This document shows positions 17,464 through 27,742 of a stretch of DNA of 64,000 nt, piece after piece. The stretch spans positions 1 to 64,000 of the forward strand of contig NZ_JAMXFA010000019.1 in NCBI RefSeq assembly GCF_025370785.1. The letters are read 5' to 3'. How positions within the stretch are numbered: position 1 is the stretch's first letter; every line of letters begins with the position of its first letter. The position numbers were made by a program, and so were the translations under genes. The stretch is from Laspinema olomoucense D3b. Its GTDB lineage: Bacteria; Cyanobacteriota; Cyanobacteriia; Cyanobacteriales; Laspinemataceae. The notes under the pieces are model-generated. The model was not told the origin of the DNA. It saw only the letters and a program-made list of their open reading frames with translations, and did no database searches.

Positions 17464-19275
17464 TTAACTCCGATCAAGCTTGAGGACAGCCATAAATGCT
17501 TCCTGGGGGACATCCACGGTCCCGATCGCCTTGAGGCGTTTCTTACCCTTAGCTTGCTTTTTCAGCAGTTTCTTCTTCCGGGAAATATCCCCCCCATAAC
17601 ATTTGGCTAACACATCCTTCCGCAGGGCGGGAATATTTTCACTGGCAATCACCCGAGACCCAATCGAGGCTTGGAGTGGGACCTTAAATTGATGGCGGGG
17701 GATCAGTTCCTTGAGTTTTTCCACCAAGGCGCGGCCCATGACATAGGCTTTGTCGCGATGGACAATCATCGCTAGGGCATCCACCAGGTCATTTTTAATC
17801 AAAATATCCATCCGCACCAACGGATTCTCCCGGTAGCCGATGACGTGATATTCCATGCTGGCATACCCGCGCGATCGCGACTTCATCTGGTCAAAAAAGT
17901 CCGTCACCACCTCCGCCAACGGCAACTCATACACCAACGTGGTCCGGTCCGGGGTCAGGTACTTCATATCCGTAAACTCCCCACGGCGAGTTTGACAGAG
18001 TTCCATCAAAGCCCCAACGTAGGTTTCTGGGGTAATCATCTCCACCCGCACATAAGGCTCCTCGATTTTTTCCCGTTCTTGAGGACCGGGCAAAAGACTG
18101 GGATTATCAACGTAAACCTTTTCCCCGTTGATTTTGGTCACCAGATAAACCACCGAGGGAGCAGTGGTAATTAAATCCAGGTCATACTCCCGTTCTAGGC
18201 GTTCCTGGACGATTTCCATGTGCAGCAGTCCCAGGAATCCGCAGCGGAACCCAAACCCCATCGCGCTGGAGGTTTCCGGTTCATAAGAGAGGGCGGCATC
18301 GTTGAGTTTGAGGCGTTGCAGGGCTTCGCGCAGGTCCTCAAATTGGTCTGCATCCGTGGGAAATAGGCCACAGAAGACCATCGGGTTCGCTTCGGTGTAG
18401 CCCGGTAGGGGGGTTTCTGCCGGTTCTTTAGCCAAGGTGATGGTATCCCCAACCCGGGCATCTTCTACAGTTTTGATGGCGGCGGCGAGATAGCCCACTT
18501 CCCCGGCGTGAAGTTCGTCTAGGGGTTGTTGGGTGGGGGAGAGGACGCCGATTTCATCGGCATCGTATTCCTTCCCGGCGACCATGAGTCGGACGCGATC
18601 GCCTTTTTTGAGAGTCCCATCCATCACCCTAAAATAGGCGATCGCCCCGCGATAGGCATCGTAATAACTATCGAAAATCAAGGCGCGCAAGGGAGCATTC
18701 ACCGTATCTTTGGGCGCGGGGATCCGATTGACGATCGCCTCCAAAATCTCATCCACCCCGATCCCCTCTTTCGCCGAAGCGAGAATGGCATTGGAGCAAT
18801 CGAGACCTATGATTTGTTCAATTTCATTTTTAACCCGTTCCGGTTCTGCTCCGGGCAGGTCAATTTTATTCAAAACTGGAATAATTGCTAAATCGTATTC
18901 CAGGGCCAAATACAGGTTAGCTAGGGTTTGGGCCTCTACCCCTTGGGAAGCATCCACCACCAACAGCGCCCCTTCACAAGCGGCCAAGGACCGGGAGACT
19001 TCGTAGGAAAAATCCACGTGACCCGGGGTATCGATTAAATTGAGGACGTATTTTTCCCCATCTTTTGCCTGATAGTTCATCCGGGCCGCTTGCAGCTTAA
19101 TCGTGATGCCGCGCTCCCGTTCCAGTTCCATGTTATCGAGGAACTGTTGCTTCATGGCCCGTTTTTCCACTGTGCCGGTCACCTGGAGGAGACGGTCGGC
19201 CAAGGTGGATTTTCCGTGGTCGATATGAGCAATGATTGAAAAGTTACGAATGCGAGATACAGGAACGTCGGTCAT
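17464..19275 (-). CDS. lepA: elongation factor 4 (LepA GTPase)
   Basis: A 603-residue translational GTPase. G1 is AHIDHGKST at about residues 17-25, the G2 threonine lies in RGITIK, G3 is DTPGH and G4 is [13 protein letters not shown]-like domains II, III and V and the LepA-specific C-terminal domain ([16 protein letters not shown]) are complete. EF4 acts on stalled or mistranslocated ribosomes and influences assembly. Length is normal for the family. It is monocistronic, with a long gene-free region on its upstream side. Confidence 0.97.
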   Translation of the reverse strand: MTDVPVSRIRNFSIIAHIDHGKSTLADRLLQVTGTVEKRAMKQQFLDNMELERERGITIKLQAARMNYQAKDGEKYVLNLIDTPGHVDFSYEVSRSLAACEGALLVVDASQGVEAQTLANLYLALEYDLAIIPVLNKIDLPGAEPERVKNEIEQIIGLDCSNAILASAKEGIGVDEILEAIVNRIPAPKDTVNAPLRALIFDSYYDAYRGAIAYFRVMDGTLKKGDRVRLMVAGKEYDADEIGVLSPTQQPLDELHAGEVGYLAAAIKTVEDARVGDTITLAKEPAETPLPGYTEANPMVFCGLFPTDADQFEDLREALQRLKLNDAALSYEPETSSAMGFGFRCGFLGLLHMEIVQERLEREYDLDLITTAPSVVYLVTKINGEKVYVDNPSLLPGPQEREKIEEPYVRVEMITPETYVGALMELCQTRRGEFTDMKYLTPDRTTLVYELPLAEVVTDFFDQMKSRSRGYASMEYHVIGYRENPLVRMDILIKNDLVDALAMIVHRDKAYVMGRALVEKLKELIPRHQFKVPLQASIGSRVIASENIPALRKDVLAKCYGGDISRKKKLLKKQAKGKKRLKAIGTVDVPQEAFMAVLKLDRS

Positions 19276-19944
19276 ACGCTTTTGTCAGTTATCGGCGCGA
19301 TAGGCTTCGGATGCAATGGGCAAGATGGTTTAAACAAGGGTTGTCACCCCCGGTCACTTAGACCCCGGCGATTCCCTTGCCCTCACCCTATTTCTTAACA
19401 CATTTTAATACTTTTCGGGTCCAGACGGTCCCCCTTTGAGCAGTTTCCCCATTGGCGATCGGACGATCGCATTTGCGCCGTGATTATTAACAGAATTTAA
19501 TTCTGTGATAGCATCGAGGCTCTAAACCCACTACCGCCCATTGCAACCCGGTTGGCTGGAAAAACAACTCAACCGCTCAAGGGTGAGCCGCCAAGATGCT
19601 GGTTAGGGACTTTAAGAGAGCCTAACCCTTGCTCAAGTTCGCTACAAACCCGGTGTTAGCTAGGAGTGATTGCTGGCGATCGCGCTAACGCTAACGACCC
19701 ACGGGAATCATCCCGTTATCCCCCAAGATGGCTCAATCTCAGTAGATAGATTGGAAGCAGCATCGTACAATAGATAGGATGACATCGCAGGGATTCTCCG
19801 GTACTGATCTACCTGAGTTCTCCTGCGGTTCTTCACTGCCGACTCACCAGAGCCGTATTGAGTGCGCGGAACTTGAATTTTGAACTGGCACTCTTTCCCC
19901 AGAGACCTGTCACCTTATACCTCAGTTAAGAAATTTAGAACTGT
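19276..19944. other. 669-bp gene-free region with a palindrome and serial hairpins
   Basis: The region separates divergent lepA and a small RHH gene. A perfect 17-base palindrome ACAGAATTTAATTCTGT lies at 19490-19506. Downstream of it are several short hairpins: CTCAAGGGTGAG near 19577, GGTTAGG..CCTAACC near 19602-19628, GCTA..TAGC near 19642-19661 and ACGGGAATCATCCCGT near 19702-19717, the last followed by TATCCCCC. A TACAAT (about 19766) could be a -10 element. The hairpin series may be an RNA leader or small RNA, but I could not match it to any RNA family I know. Confidence 0.45.
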
Positions 19945-20175
19945 ATGAACGATCAGGCTGTGCAATATAGTCGCAACCCCGAAAAAGTAGAGATTTCGAT
20001 CCATATCGATCCCGAACTGCTCGATCGCGTCAGTCATTTGACCAACGATCCGAGCAAAGTCATTGAAACCGCCCTGCGACAATGGTTACGGGGGGACGCC
20101 AGTCGCGATGATGAATTAACGCGCAATTTGACCCGCAATCCTCCGGTTCCCCCCCGTGGAGAGTGGAATGATTGA
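19945..20175 (+). CDS. small ribbon-helix-helix-like protein
   Basis: A 76-residue protein. Residues about 14-50 (VEISIHIDPELLDRVSHLTN, then an amphipathic helix ending ALRQWLRG) fit a CopG/MetJ-type ribbon-helix-helix DNA-binding fold. Such proteins are often antitoxins or autoregulated repressors. No toxin gene adjoins it: the next gene, 115 bases downstream on the same strand, is a histidine kinase. The ATG at 19945 follows a gene-free upstream region of unusual length for such a small gene. Function is not known. Confidence 0.7.
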   Translation: MNDQAVQYSRNPEKVEISIHIDPELLDRVSHLTNDPSKVIETALRQWLRGDASRDDELTRNLTRNPPVPPRGEWND

Positions 20176-20290
20176 GATTCCATGCCGGTTCTAGTCGGGG
20201 CATTTATGAATTGCCTCAGCTCAGGATGTGCAAAAATAAGGGGTTTTGAAACCCTAGTGATGCCCTTTCGGTGATGATTTTTCCCGTGCC

Positions 20291-22129
20291 GTGAATGACT
20301 CTACACCCCCTGCTTATCCTGCGGAAAATGATTCTAGTTGGTTGCGATCGCTAGGAGCACAACTGGCATTTACTCAAGATGCCTCGGGTTTATATCGAGG
20401 ATTTTATTGGTCAAATGCTGAAAATTACGGGTTAAATTCCCAGGAAATCGTCGGCACTTTCGTGGGAGAGCGTTTTAAACCCTTAAGCATCACCCCTTAT
20501 TTAGAACGGGTGGAGCGGGTGTTAAACTCCCGAATTCCTGAGCGGTTTAGCTATCCGTTTCGCTATGGCGATCAATACTTCTTATTTGAACTGGCAATCA
20601 GTCCGATTTTTCCGCCTCAAGGAGAACCGCTCGAAGTGCTGGTGATCGGACGGTTACTGCCCAATGCGCTCCTGTGGGGGCAGCAGGAGCAATCCAGCAA
20701 TTCCCAGGCGATCGCGCTGAATCACTTAGATCGGCATCACAAATTCCTCAATAGCATTTTAGGCAGTATTCGCCGGACTTTGCCTCCGGGTTCGGAACTC
20801 TATCAAAAACTTCTGGGGGAAATGGCGCGCAAGATCCGCCGCACCCTGGACCTCAATACGATCTGGAACGAAACCGTCCAGGGTTTGGGGTTAGCATTGG
20901 GGGTCAGTCGTTGTATTATCTGTCCCTACCAACTGGGAAACCCAAAAGTGCGGGTGGTGGCAGAGTACATCACTCCACCCTTACTGCCCCTCCAAGGGCA
21001 GGACCTCTATCTGGCGGAGCATCCTTCTCTGAACCAGGTTTTGCTGACTCAAGGGGCAGTGATTGTGGGTCATGAGGAGGCGATCGCCTCGGGTCCTGAG
21101 TCTATGTTAGTCGTGGCGACGAGCTACCAAGATCGCCCCAATGGCTTAATTTGTCTCGATCGCCCAGGCATCCTCACCGCTCAACAGTTGGATGCACATC
21201 CGGCGGAATCCCCCAAAACCACCCCCGCGCGTCCCTGGAGTATGGGCGAAATTGAGTTAGTCCAGGAACTCGCCGAACAAGTCGGCACGGCGATCGCCCA
21301 TGCCACCCTCTATGAAGAATTAGAAGAAGCTCGTCAAAAAGCCGAAGAAATTTCCCAGATCAAAAGTCAGTTTCTTGCCAATACCTCCCACGAACTGCGG
21401 ACTCCCCTCAATGGCATTATCGGGTTCCTCAAATTAATTGTGGATGATATGGCCGAAGATGAAGAAGAAAAGCAAGAATTTATTAAAGAAGCCTATCGCA
21501 GTGCCGTCCATTTGCTCAATTTAATTAATGATGTTTTGGATATTGCCAAAATTGAAGCAGGCAAGATGGAACTCGATTTAGTTCCGGTGAAACTTGATGA
21601 ACTTTTAAGCGGAATTGAAAATCATGCTCGCGCTCACGGACAGCAAAAGAATTTAAGTTTCCAGGTTTATAAACCCCGCACGGAAGATGAAATTATTCTC
21701 TATGGAAACTATCAACGGTTGTTACAGGTTCTGTTTAATTTAGTCGGAAATGCCATTAAGTTTACCCATGAAGGGGGAATCACGATTACCGCTGAAATTA
21801 TCGAATACCCGGTATTTTTTCAAGACCAAGAATTTCCAGGAATGGTCTCTATAGCCGTTGCTGACACCGGCATCGGCGTTTCTCTGGATCAACAAGATAA
21901 ACTGTTTCAATCGTTTTCTCAAGTGGATGGTGAACGAACCCGACGATATGGGGGGACCGGATTAGGACTGGCGATTTCCCAAAGGTTGATTGAAGCAATG
22001 GGGGGAGAAGTCAATTTTTATAGCATGGGTGAAGGACTCGGTTCGACGGTGACTTTTACAGTCTTGCTCTATCAAAAACCCGTGATGATTTTTACTCCAA
22101 ACTCCGAGTCCATTGATTTATTGCTTTAA
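20291..22129 (+). CDS. PAS-GAF sensor histidine kinase (orphan)
   Basis: A 612-residue cytoplasmic sensor kinase with no membrane segment. Residues about 15-125 look PAS-like, and a GAF domain covers about 175-350 (LDLNTIWNETVQGLGLALGVSR). A HisKA domain carries phospho-acceptor H367 in SHELRTPLNGIIGF. A HATPase_c domain has the N box (LFNLVGNAIKF), G1 (ADTGIGV), F box and G2 (GGTGLGLAI). There is no receiver domain and no response regulator nearby, so the partner is elsewhere. The start is a GTG at 20291; the ribosome-binding site is poor and the exact start uncertain. The GAF and kinase domains are paralogous to the kinase at 22627. Confidence 0.92.
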   Translation: MNDSTPPAYPAENDSSWLRSLGAQLAFTQDASGLYRGFYWSNAENYGLNSQEIVGTFVGERFKPLSITPYLERVERVLNSRIPERFSYPFRYGDQYFLFELAISPIFPPQGEPLEVLVIGRLLPNALLWGQQEQSSNSQAIALNHLDRHHKFLNSILGSIRRTLPPGSELYQKLLGEMARKIRRTLDLNTIWNETVQGLGLALGVSRCIICPYQLGNPKVRVVAEYITPPLLPLQGQDLYLAEHPSLNQVLLTQGAVIVGHEEAIASGPESMLVVATSYQDRPNGLICLDRPGILTAQQLDAHPAESPKTTPARPWSMGEIELVQELAEQVGTAIAHATLYEELEEARQKAEEISQIKSQFLANTSHELRTPLNGIIGFLKLIVDDMAEDEEEKQEFIKEAYRSAVHLLNLINDVLDIAKIEAGKMELDLVPVKLDELLSGIENHARAHGQQKNLSFQVYKPRTEDEIILYGNYQRLLQVLFNLVGNAIKFTHEGGITITAEIIEYPVFFQDQEFPGMVSIAVADTGIGVSLDQQDKLFQSFSQVDGERTRRYGGTGLGLAISQRLIEAMGGEVNFYSMGEGLGSTVTFTVLLYQKPVMIFTPNSESIDLLL

Positions 22130-22345
22130 GGGGTTCCTCCCAGGATTCCCGGAAAAAACAAGACTGTAAATTAGGGCAGGAATTTCCGGGGATTGGGATG
22201 GAATATTGTCCCGAAAGACGAATGGGTTTTTGGATGGCGAGATGGGCGATCGCGCCAGACCCGAGGTAGGGAGCTTCACGATATCTTTACATGATCGCCC
22301 TCGGGTTAAATCGCCTCAACCCTAATCAATTCCGTAATTATACGG

Positions 22346-22374
22346 TTGACAGAAGATTATTCTTAAATTATCCT
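22346..22374 (+). promoter_or_regulatory. sigma70-type promoter upstream of second kinase
   Basis: TTGACA (22346-22351) and TATCCT (22369-22374) are separated by 17 bases. A start near 22381 would leave a leader of about 245 bases before the kinase at 22627. The remaining sequence of the 497-base gap 22130-22626 holds no gene I can recognise. Confidence 0.5.
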
Positions 22375-22626
22375 TCCTAAAGATTTTATAAAGATACCGC
22401 AAGACACTGGTCATGGAGAGAAAGATCGTGCAAAAATTCCAGTGGACTTGAATATATACCGCTTTCGGGTAGCCAGTTTGCAGGTTGACTCTCCGGCGCT
22501 TCTTTCTCAGGGATTTGACTGAATAATCCTCCCAAAGCGATTAGAATCAATACTGACGAGTCTTTAATGATGATAAAAAATATTATGCAACGTTCGGCAA
22601 ATTGAGCCGATTAGGGGAAGGGTGTC

Positions 22627-23988
22627 ATGTCTGAGAAACAATCCAAAAAATCACAACAGCTCCTACTACAAATTGCTAAAAGTATTCATCGCACGTCTAA
22701 CTTGGAGCGAATTTGGCAGCAAACTGCCCGCGATTTAGGGAGTGGACTGGGTGCAAGCCGTTGTATTATTTATTCTTATCAGGACGAGAATCGGCCCTTA
22801 AAGGTGGTAGCTGAGTATCAGCAACAGGCAATGCCTTCGATGTTGGGATGGGAAGTCAGACTAGAGGAATGTCCAGAAATTGGCAGGGCGATCGCCACCC
22901 TTGAACCTGTCCTCGTGGATACAACTCTACCCCAAGAAAATGGCGATCGCTATTCTACTTTGATTGTTCCCACAGCCTATGAAGATCGACCCAATGGCGC
23001 GATCGTCTTGTATCATCAAGTCCATAAATCCAGGATTCATCGAGAGCATTGTCCCCTCCTGTGGCGTGAGGCAGAAATCGAATTAGTGCAAGACGTTGCC
23101 AAACAAGCAGGCAGTGCGATCGCCTCCGCTACCCTCTATCACCAACTCCAAGAAGCCCGACAACAAGCCCAAGAAGCCGCCCGCCTCAAACATGATTTTT
23201 TGGGCAAAATTTCCCACGAATTCCGCACTCCCCTCAACCATATCATCGGATTTCTGCAACTCATTCTCGATGATATGGTAGACGATACCGAAGAACAACG
23301 GGAATTTATCCATGAAGCTCACCATAGCGCCCTCCACTTCCTCCACATGATTAATGACGTTTTGGATTTCAATAAACCCAAAACCATTCCCATCCTAGAA
23401 CTAGAACTCACTCCCATTAATTTACATAAGCTTTTACAAAACATTGAGCGCTGTGCCTTCAATCAAATTGAATCTAAACAGCTCACTTTTAAAATTACTC
23501 AGCCCTCTAATTCCCGCAATATTTTCTTACAAGGAAATGAAAAACAGTTGCTTCAAGTCATGTTAAATCTAGTGGGCAATGCGATTAAATTTACCCACCA
23601 AGGTGGCATAACTATCGAAGCCGAAACCTTCACTCACAAAGTGCTGAACGACGAGGGAGACCATCCCAATCGGGTAGAAATTCGCATTTCCGATACGGGA
23701 ATCGGCGTTCCCCTAGAATATCAATCGCGACTCTTTGAACCGTTTTTTCGAGTTCATGAAGCCTATACCAGTCCCTACCCCGGCACAGGTCTAGGTCTAT
23801 CCCTATCCAAAAAAATTATCGAAGGTATGGGCGGTGAGATTCACTTTTATAGTATGGGGGAAGGACTCGGCTCAACCGTCACCGTGAATCTGCCCCTAGC
23901 TGCCCCCTGCTTAAGTTCTAAATCCTCCCCGGAGATTAGCCCCTCCCTCAACCTCCATTCCACTCCTATCCGAGAAGAACGCCGATAG
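22627..23988 (+). CDS. GAF sensor histidine kinase (orphan, paralog of upstream kinase)
   Basis: A 453-residue kinase. A GAF domain covers about residues 10-180 (TSNLERIWQQTARDLGSGLGASRC), HisKA has phospho-acceptor H197 in SHEFRTPLNHIIGF, and HATPase_c has LNLVGNAIKF, SDTGIGV and GTGLGLSL. It shares the domain layout and several motifs (YSMGEGLGSTV near the end) with the kinase ending at 22129 but lacks the N-terminal PAS region. This suggests tandem duplication followed by divergence or domain loss. It is soluble, with no receiver domain or regulator beside it. The GAF ligand is unknown. Confidence 0.92.
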   Translation: MSEKQSKKSQQLLLQIAKSIHRTSNLERIWQQTARDLGSGLGASRCIIYSYQDENRPLKVVAEYQQQAMPSMLGWEVRLEECPEIGRAIATLEPVLVDTTLPQENGDRYSTLIVPTAYEDRPNGAIVLYHQVHKSRIHREHCPLLWREAEIELVQDVAKQAGSAIASATLYHQLQEARQQAQEAARLKHDFLGKISHEFRTPLNHIIGFLQLILDDMVDDTEEQREFIHEAHHSALHFLHMINDVLDFNKPKTIPILELELTPINLHKLLQNIERCAFNQIESKQLTFKITQPSNSRNIFLQGNEKQLLQVMLNLVGNAIKFTHQGGITIEAETFTHKVLNDEGDHPNRVEIRISDTGIGVPLEYQSRLFEPFFRVHEAYTSPYPGTGLGLSLSKKIIEGMGGEIHFYSMGEGLGSTVTVNLPLAAPCLSSKSSPEISPSLNLHSTPIREERR

Positions 23989-24166
23989 TGCAGGTCTTCA
24001 GGGACACAAATGCAGAAATTTGGTAAAAAACTTAGTTTGTCTTCCCTGGGCTTTACCCCCGGACTCGGTAAACCCCAGACGGCGATTCCCTCTACACCGA
24101 TACCACAACCAGCCCAGTCAGCTTGTACCCTAAAAGAAGGTCAACATTGAGAAACTAAGGGCAAAC

Positions 24167-24817
24167 ATGACAGAACAAGCTAACCCCCGTGATTTATTTC
24201 GGGCAGCCTACGAAAACCGTTACACATGGGACTCTAACTTTCCCGGATATCGGGCCGAACTCCAAGTCAAACAGGCAGAAGAAACCTATACCGGCCAAAT
24301 TCACATTAAAGGTGACCTCACCGTAGAAGTCAGCGGAATCGACAACGAAGAAGTGCAACAAAGCGTCTATACCCAATTGCGGGATATCGTCACCCACCGC
24401 AAACGGAGCCAATTTGAGGACGCCCACGGCAAAAACAGCTTTAGCGCTGGGGAATCCGATGACACCGATGCCATAGAAATCCTGGTCAAAGGGGATGCGA
24501 TGGGGTCTAACTACAAAATCCGAGGGACCGAAATCTGCCAAGTCAGCCGAGTCATGGGCCGCATGGCGTTTACGATTGATACCGCAGAAAGTCTGGATAC
24601 TGGCGAAGGCTATGTTGCCACCCGCTATCATGTCGTATTCCGCAATGCTCAAACGAACGACCTGATCCGAGAACTCGACTTTGAGGATACCTACGACAAA
24701 TTTGGAGATTATTACCTGATGACCCATCAAGTCATCCACTCCAAAGAAAATGACACCGTAACTACTACTGAGTTCAAATTCTCCAGCATTAAACTCTTAG
24801 AACCCGCAATGGTTTAA
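24167..24817 (+). CDS. DUF3386 family protein
   Basis: A 216-residue protein matching the cyanobacterial DUF3386 family: the opening PRDLFRAAYENRYTWD, the FPGYRAEL segment and the closing TTTEFKFSSIKLLEPA are characteristic. The family is beta-rich with no signal peptide or membrane segment. Function is unknown; some relatives occur next to photosynthesis or lipid-binding genes, but here the neighbours are a kinase and Nfu. AAGG lies about eight bases before the ATG at 24167. Confidence 0.85.
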   Translation: MTEQANPRDLFRAAYENRYTWDSNFPGYRAELQVKQAEETYTGQIHIKGDLTVEVSGIDNEEVQQSVYTQLRDIVTHRKRSQFEDAHGKNSFSAGESDDTDAIEILVKGDAMGSNYKIRGTEICQVSRVMGRMAFTIDTAESLDTGEGYVATRYHVVFRNAQTNDLIRELDFEDTYDKFGDYYLMTHQVIHSKENDTVTTTEFKFSSIKLLEPAMV

Positions 24818-25022
24818 GGCAGCAACAGGGTCTGGGGTGGCCCGAATTCTTGGACCCCCCAGACGTTGCGAACCTCTCCCCTCCGTGAAAATCCGTGAAA
24901 TCTGTGGTTCACCTCCAAAATTCCTCCTCTTCCTAAACGCGATCGCCCCTTACCCTATCCCGGCTTTTACCCAGAACCGTTAAAATGTGCACAGGACCGT
25001 AAACCTAGAACCAGGAGAATTT

Positions 25023-25265
25023 ATGTCTGAAACAATGGCACTAACTTCGGAAAATGTCGAATCTGTATTAGATGGACTGCGCCCCTACTTGATGGCGGAT
25101 GGCGGAAATGTCGAACTGGTAGAACTGGAGGGTCCAATTGTCAAGCTGCGACTCCAAGGCGCCTGCGGATCCTGCCCGAGTTCTGCCATGACTTTAAGAA
25201 TGGGGATCGAACGCAAATTGCGCGAATGCATCCCTGAGATTGCTGAAGTGGAACAAGTGCTGTAA
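25023..25265 (+). CDS. nfu: Nfu-type iron-sulfur cluster scaffold
   Basis: An 80-residue protein equal to a single NifU C-terminal domain. GACGSCPSS carries cysteines C48 and C51, which form a CxxC that binds a [4Fe-4S] cluster at a dimer interface and passes it to apo-proteins such as photosystem I. The ATG at 25023 is preferred over an upstream alternative at 24987 because AGGAG lies six bases upstream and the family starts near here. In cyanobacteria this short Nfu is the main essential Fe-S scaffold. Confidence 0.95.
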   Translation: MSETMALTSENVESVLDGLRPYLMADGGNVELVELEGPIVKLRLQGACGSCPSSAMTLRMGIERKLRECIPEIAEVEQVL

Positions 25266-25386
25266 GTTCAGAAGGAATTGACGATCGCCCGAGGGTAAAG
25301 AATGTTCACAGCAAGCAGTCTGTGCGAAGAACTACTCAACCCTAACGGGCGATCGCCATCTCCTGTCCTCATCACTTCTTCTTACT

Positions 25387-27621
25387 ATGCCTCACCCGCT
25401 CTATGTAGCCTTTATTTGGCATCAGCATCAGCCCCTCTATAAAAGCCGAATTGGGGGGCAGTATCGATTGCCTTGGGTGCGTCTGCACGGCACAAAAGAT
25501 TATTTAGATTTAGTGCTGATCTTGAGTCGGTATCCTAAACTCCGTCAAACCGTGAACTTAGTACCGTCCTTAATTTTACAGCTAGAAGACTATATCGAAG
25601 GCACGGCATTTGATCCTTACCTGACTGCCGCCCTCACTCCAGAAAACCAGCTTACCCTGGAACAAAAACATTTTATTGTTGAGCATTTCTTTGATGGGAA
25701 CCATCGCACCTTAGTCGATCCCCATCCCCGGTATGCTGAATTGTACGCTCAACGGCAGCACGAGGGCCGGGGATGGTGTTTGGAACATTGGGGCGATCGC
25801 GACTATGGCGATTTGCTGGCATGGCACAATCTCGCCTGGATTGACCCGATCTTTTGGGATGACCCCGAGATTGAAGGATGGTTAAAACAAGGCCGGAATT
25901 TCACCCTGAGCGATCGCCAGCGCATCTATTCCAAGCAGCGTGAGATTATCAGCAAAATTATCCCCCAACATCGTCAGATGCAGGAAGCGGGCCAGTTGGA
26001 GGTGATTACTTCCCCTTATACTCATCCAATTTTACCCTTACTGGCCGATACTAATGCCGGTCGGGTGGCGATTCCCAATATGGAATTACCCCAGCATCGC
26101 TTCCAGTGGTCGGAAGATATTCCCCGTCACTTAAGCAAAGCTTGGACAATGTATCAAGAGCGATTCGGACAAAATCCCCGGGGGTTATGGCCTTCGGAAC
26201 AGGCGGTCAGTCCTGAGATTTTACCCTATATTGCTGAACAAGGGTTTAAATGGATCTGTTCCGATGAAGCAGTTTTAGGCTGGACTTTGCAGCACTTTTT
26301 CCATCGGGATGGCGCGGGGAATCTGTTTGAACCGGAATATTTGTATCGTCCTTATCGGTTAGAAACACCCCAAGGGGATTTATCGATTGTATTCCGGGAC
26401 CATCGCTTATCGGATTTGATTGGGTTTACTTATGGTGCGATGGAACCGAGGCGGGCGGCATCGGATTTGGTGGGGCATTTAGAGGCGATCGCTTATTCCC
26501 TGAAACAGCGACAAGCAGCCGGTCCAGAAACTGGGTTAGAACAGCCTTGGTTAGTCACCATCGCCCTGGATGGAGAAAACTGCTGGGAATTTTATCAGCG
26601 AGATGGTGAACCGTTCTTAAATTCCCTCTATGAGAAGCTGAGTCATCATCAGGGGATTGAGTTAGTCACCGTGGCGGAGTTTATCGAGAAATTCCCTCCC
26701 ACGGCGGCCCTACCCAGCAATCGTCTACATAGTGGCTCTTGGGTTGATGGCAGTCTCACAACCTGGATCGGCGACCAGGCAAAAAATAAAGCCTGGGATT
26801 TGTTACAACCGGCGCGGCAGATGCTGGCCCAACATCCAGAAGCAACGGAAGAAGCTAATCCGGAAGCCTGGGAAGCGTTGTATGCGGCTGAGGGTTCGGA
26901 TTGGTTCTGGTGGTTTGGCGAAGGTCATTCCTCTAACCAAGATGCGATGTTCGATCAGTTGTTCCGGGAACATCTAGCGGCGATTTATCAGGCACTTGGT
27001 GAGCCAGTTCCCGAGAATGTCCTATCCCCGGTGGAAGACCATGAACGAGAAGGCGATCGCCGTCCACAAAGTTTCATCCATCCGATTATTGATGGCATCG
27101 GAGACGAACAGGACTGGGATAAAGCCGGTCGGATCGAAATCGGCGGTGCCCGGGGGACCATGCATCGCAGCAGTGCCATTCAGCGGGTGTGGTATGGGGT
27201 CGATCACCTGCATTTCTATCTGCGAATTGATTTTAAAACCGGGACAGAAATCGGCAAAGATTGCCCCCCGGAATTAAATTTGTTGTGGTACTATCCCGAT
27301 CGCCCGATGAGTATCAGTCCCATGCCTTTATCACAAAGACCCGATCGCGAACCCTTTAACTACCTCTTCCATCACCATCTCGGCATTAACTTAGTGAGTC
27401 AATCGGTATCGTTCCAACAAGCCCGGGACCATCATCAGTGGCATCCCCGCAAGGGTCGCGCCCAAGTCGCCTTAAATAAATGCCTAGAAATCGCCATTCC
27501 CTGGGCCGATTTACCCACGGATCCCGATTGGACCATCCACTTAATGCTGGTCTTATCTAATGGAGGTCAATTCCAAGATGGGGTCACCGAGGATCATTTA
27601 ATTCCCCTTCAAATGCCGTAA
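25387..27621 (+). CDS. GH57 alpha-glucan-active enzyme
   Basis: A 744-residue glycoside hydrolase family 57 protein. The N-terminus (YVAFIWHQHQPLY) carries the conserved HQHQP motif. The putative nucleophile is E271 in GLWPSEQAVS, and the FRDHRLSDLIGF motif with D338 and D343 supplies the second catalytic acid. Residues about 570-740 form a separate C-terminal beta domain (DGIGDEQDWDKAGRI, WYGVDHLHFYLRIDF) like those of glucodextranase and amylopullulanase. There is no signal peptide, so cytoplasmic action on glycogen or maltodextrin is likely. Whether it is an amylase, pullulanase or glucanotransferase cannot be decided from sequence. A hairpin follows. Confidence 0.9.
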   Translation: MPHPLYVAFIWHQHQPLYKSRIGGQYRLPWVRLHGTKDYLDLVLILSRYPKLRQTVNLVPSLILQLEDYIEGTAFDPYLTAALTPENQLTLEQKHFIVEHFFDGNHRTLVDPHPRYAELYAQRQHEGRGWCLEHWGDRDYGDLLAWHNLAWIDPIFWDDPEIEGWLKQGRNFTLSDRQRIYSKQREIISKIIPQHRQMQEAGQLEVITSPYTHPILPLLADTNAGRVAIPNMELPQHRFQWSEDIPRHLSKAWTMYQERFGQNPRGLWPSEQAVSPEILPYIAEQGFKWICSDEAVLGWTLQHFFHRDGAGNLFEPEYLYRPYRLETPQGDLSIVFRDHRLSDLIGFTYGAMEPRRAASDLVGHLEAIAYSLKQRQAAGPETGLEQPWLVTIALDGENCWEFYQRDGEPFLNSLYEKLSHHQGIELVTVAEFIEKFPPTAALPSNRLHSGSWVDGSLTTWIGDQAKNKAWDLLQPARQMLAQHPEATEEANPEAWEALYAAEGSDWFWWFGEGHSSNQDAMFDQLFREHLAAIYQALGEPVPENVLSPVEDHEREGDRRPQSFIHPIIDGIGDEQDWDKAGRIEIGGARGTMHRSSAIQRVWYGVDHLHFYLRIDFKTGTEIGKDCPPELNLLWYYPDRPMSISPMPLSQRPDREPFNYLFHHHLGINLVSQSVSFQQARDHHQWHPRKGRAQVALNKCLEIAIPWADLPTDPDWTIHLMLVLSNGGQFQDGVTEDHLIPLQMP

Positions 27622-27671
27622 TTGCGATCGCTAGTCTAAATGAATTTGACAATTCCGGAGACAATTCCGGA

Positions 27672-27730
27672 AAGGAGTGAGAGCCTTTTTCTTCCGTTCA
27701 GCTATAGGGAGAAAGATGCTCCCACTCCTT
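27672..27730. terminator. long hairpin between convergent GH57 and DUF2993 genes
   Basis: AAGGAGTGAGAGC (27672-27684) pairs with GCTCCCACTCCTT (27718-27730) with one mismatch. A closely similar hairpin sequence recurs at 45777-45803 after htrA, so this is a shared repeat acting at transcript ends. Confidence 0.6.
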
Positions 27731-27742
27731 AATTTTAAGCAT

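Noticed and set aside
19276-19944. Known RNA gene (rnpB, tmRNA, 6S or a riboswitch)
   Set aside because: I could not find diagnostic conserved elements of any of these; only generic hairpins are visible.
24194-24739. 181-codon leftward frame inside the DUF3386 gene
   Set aside because: Antisense to a recognised family; no start signal or motif.
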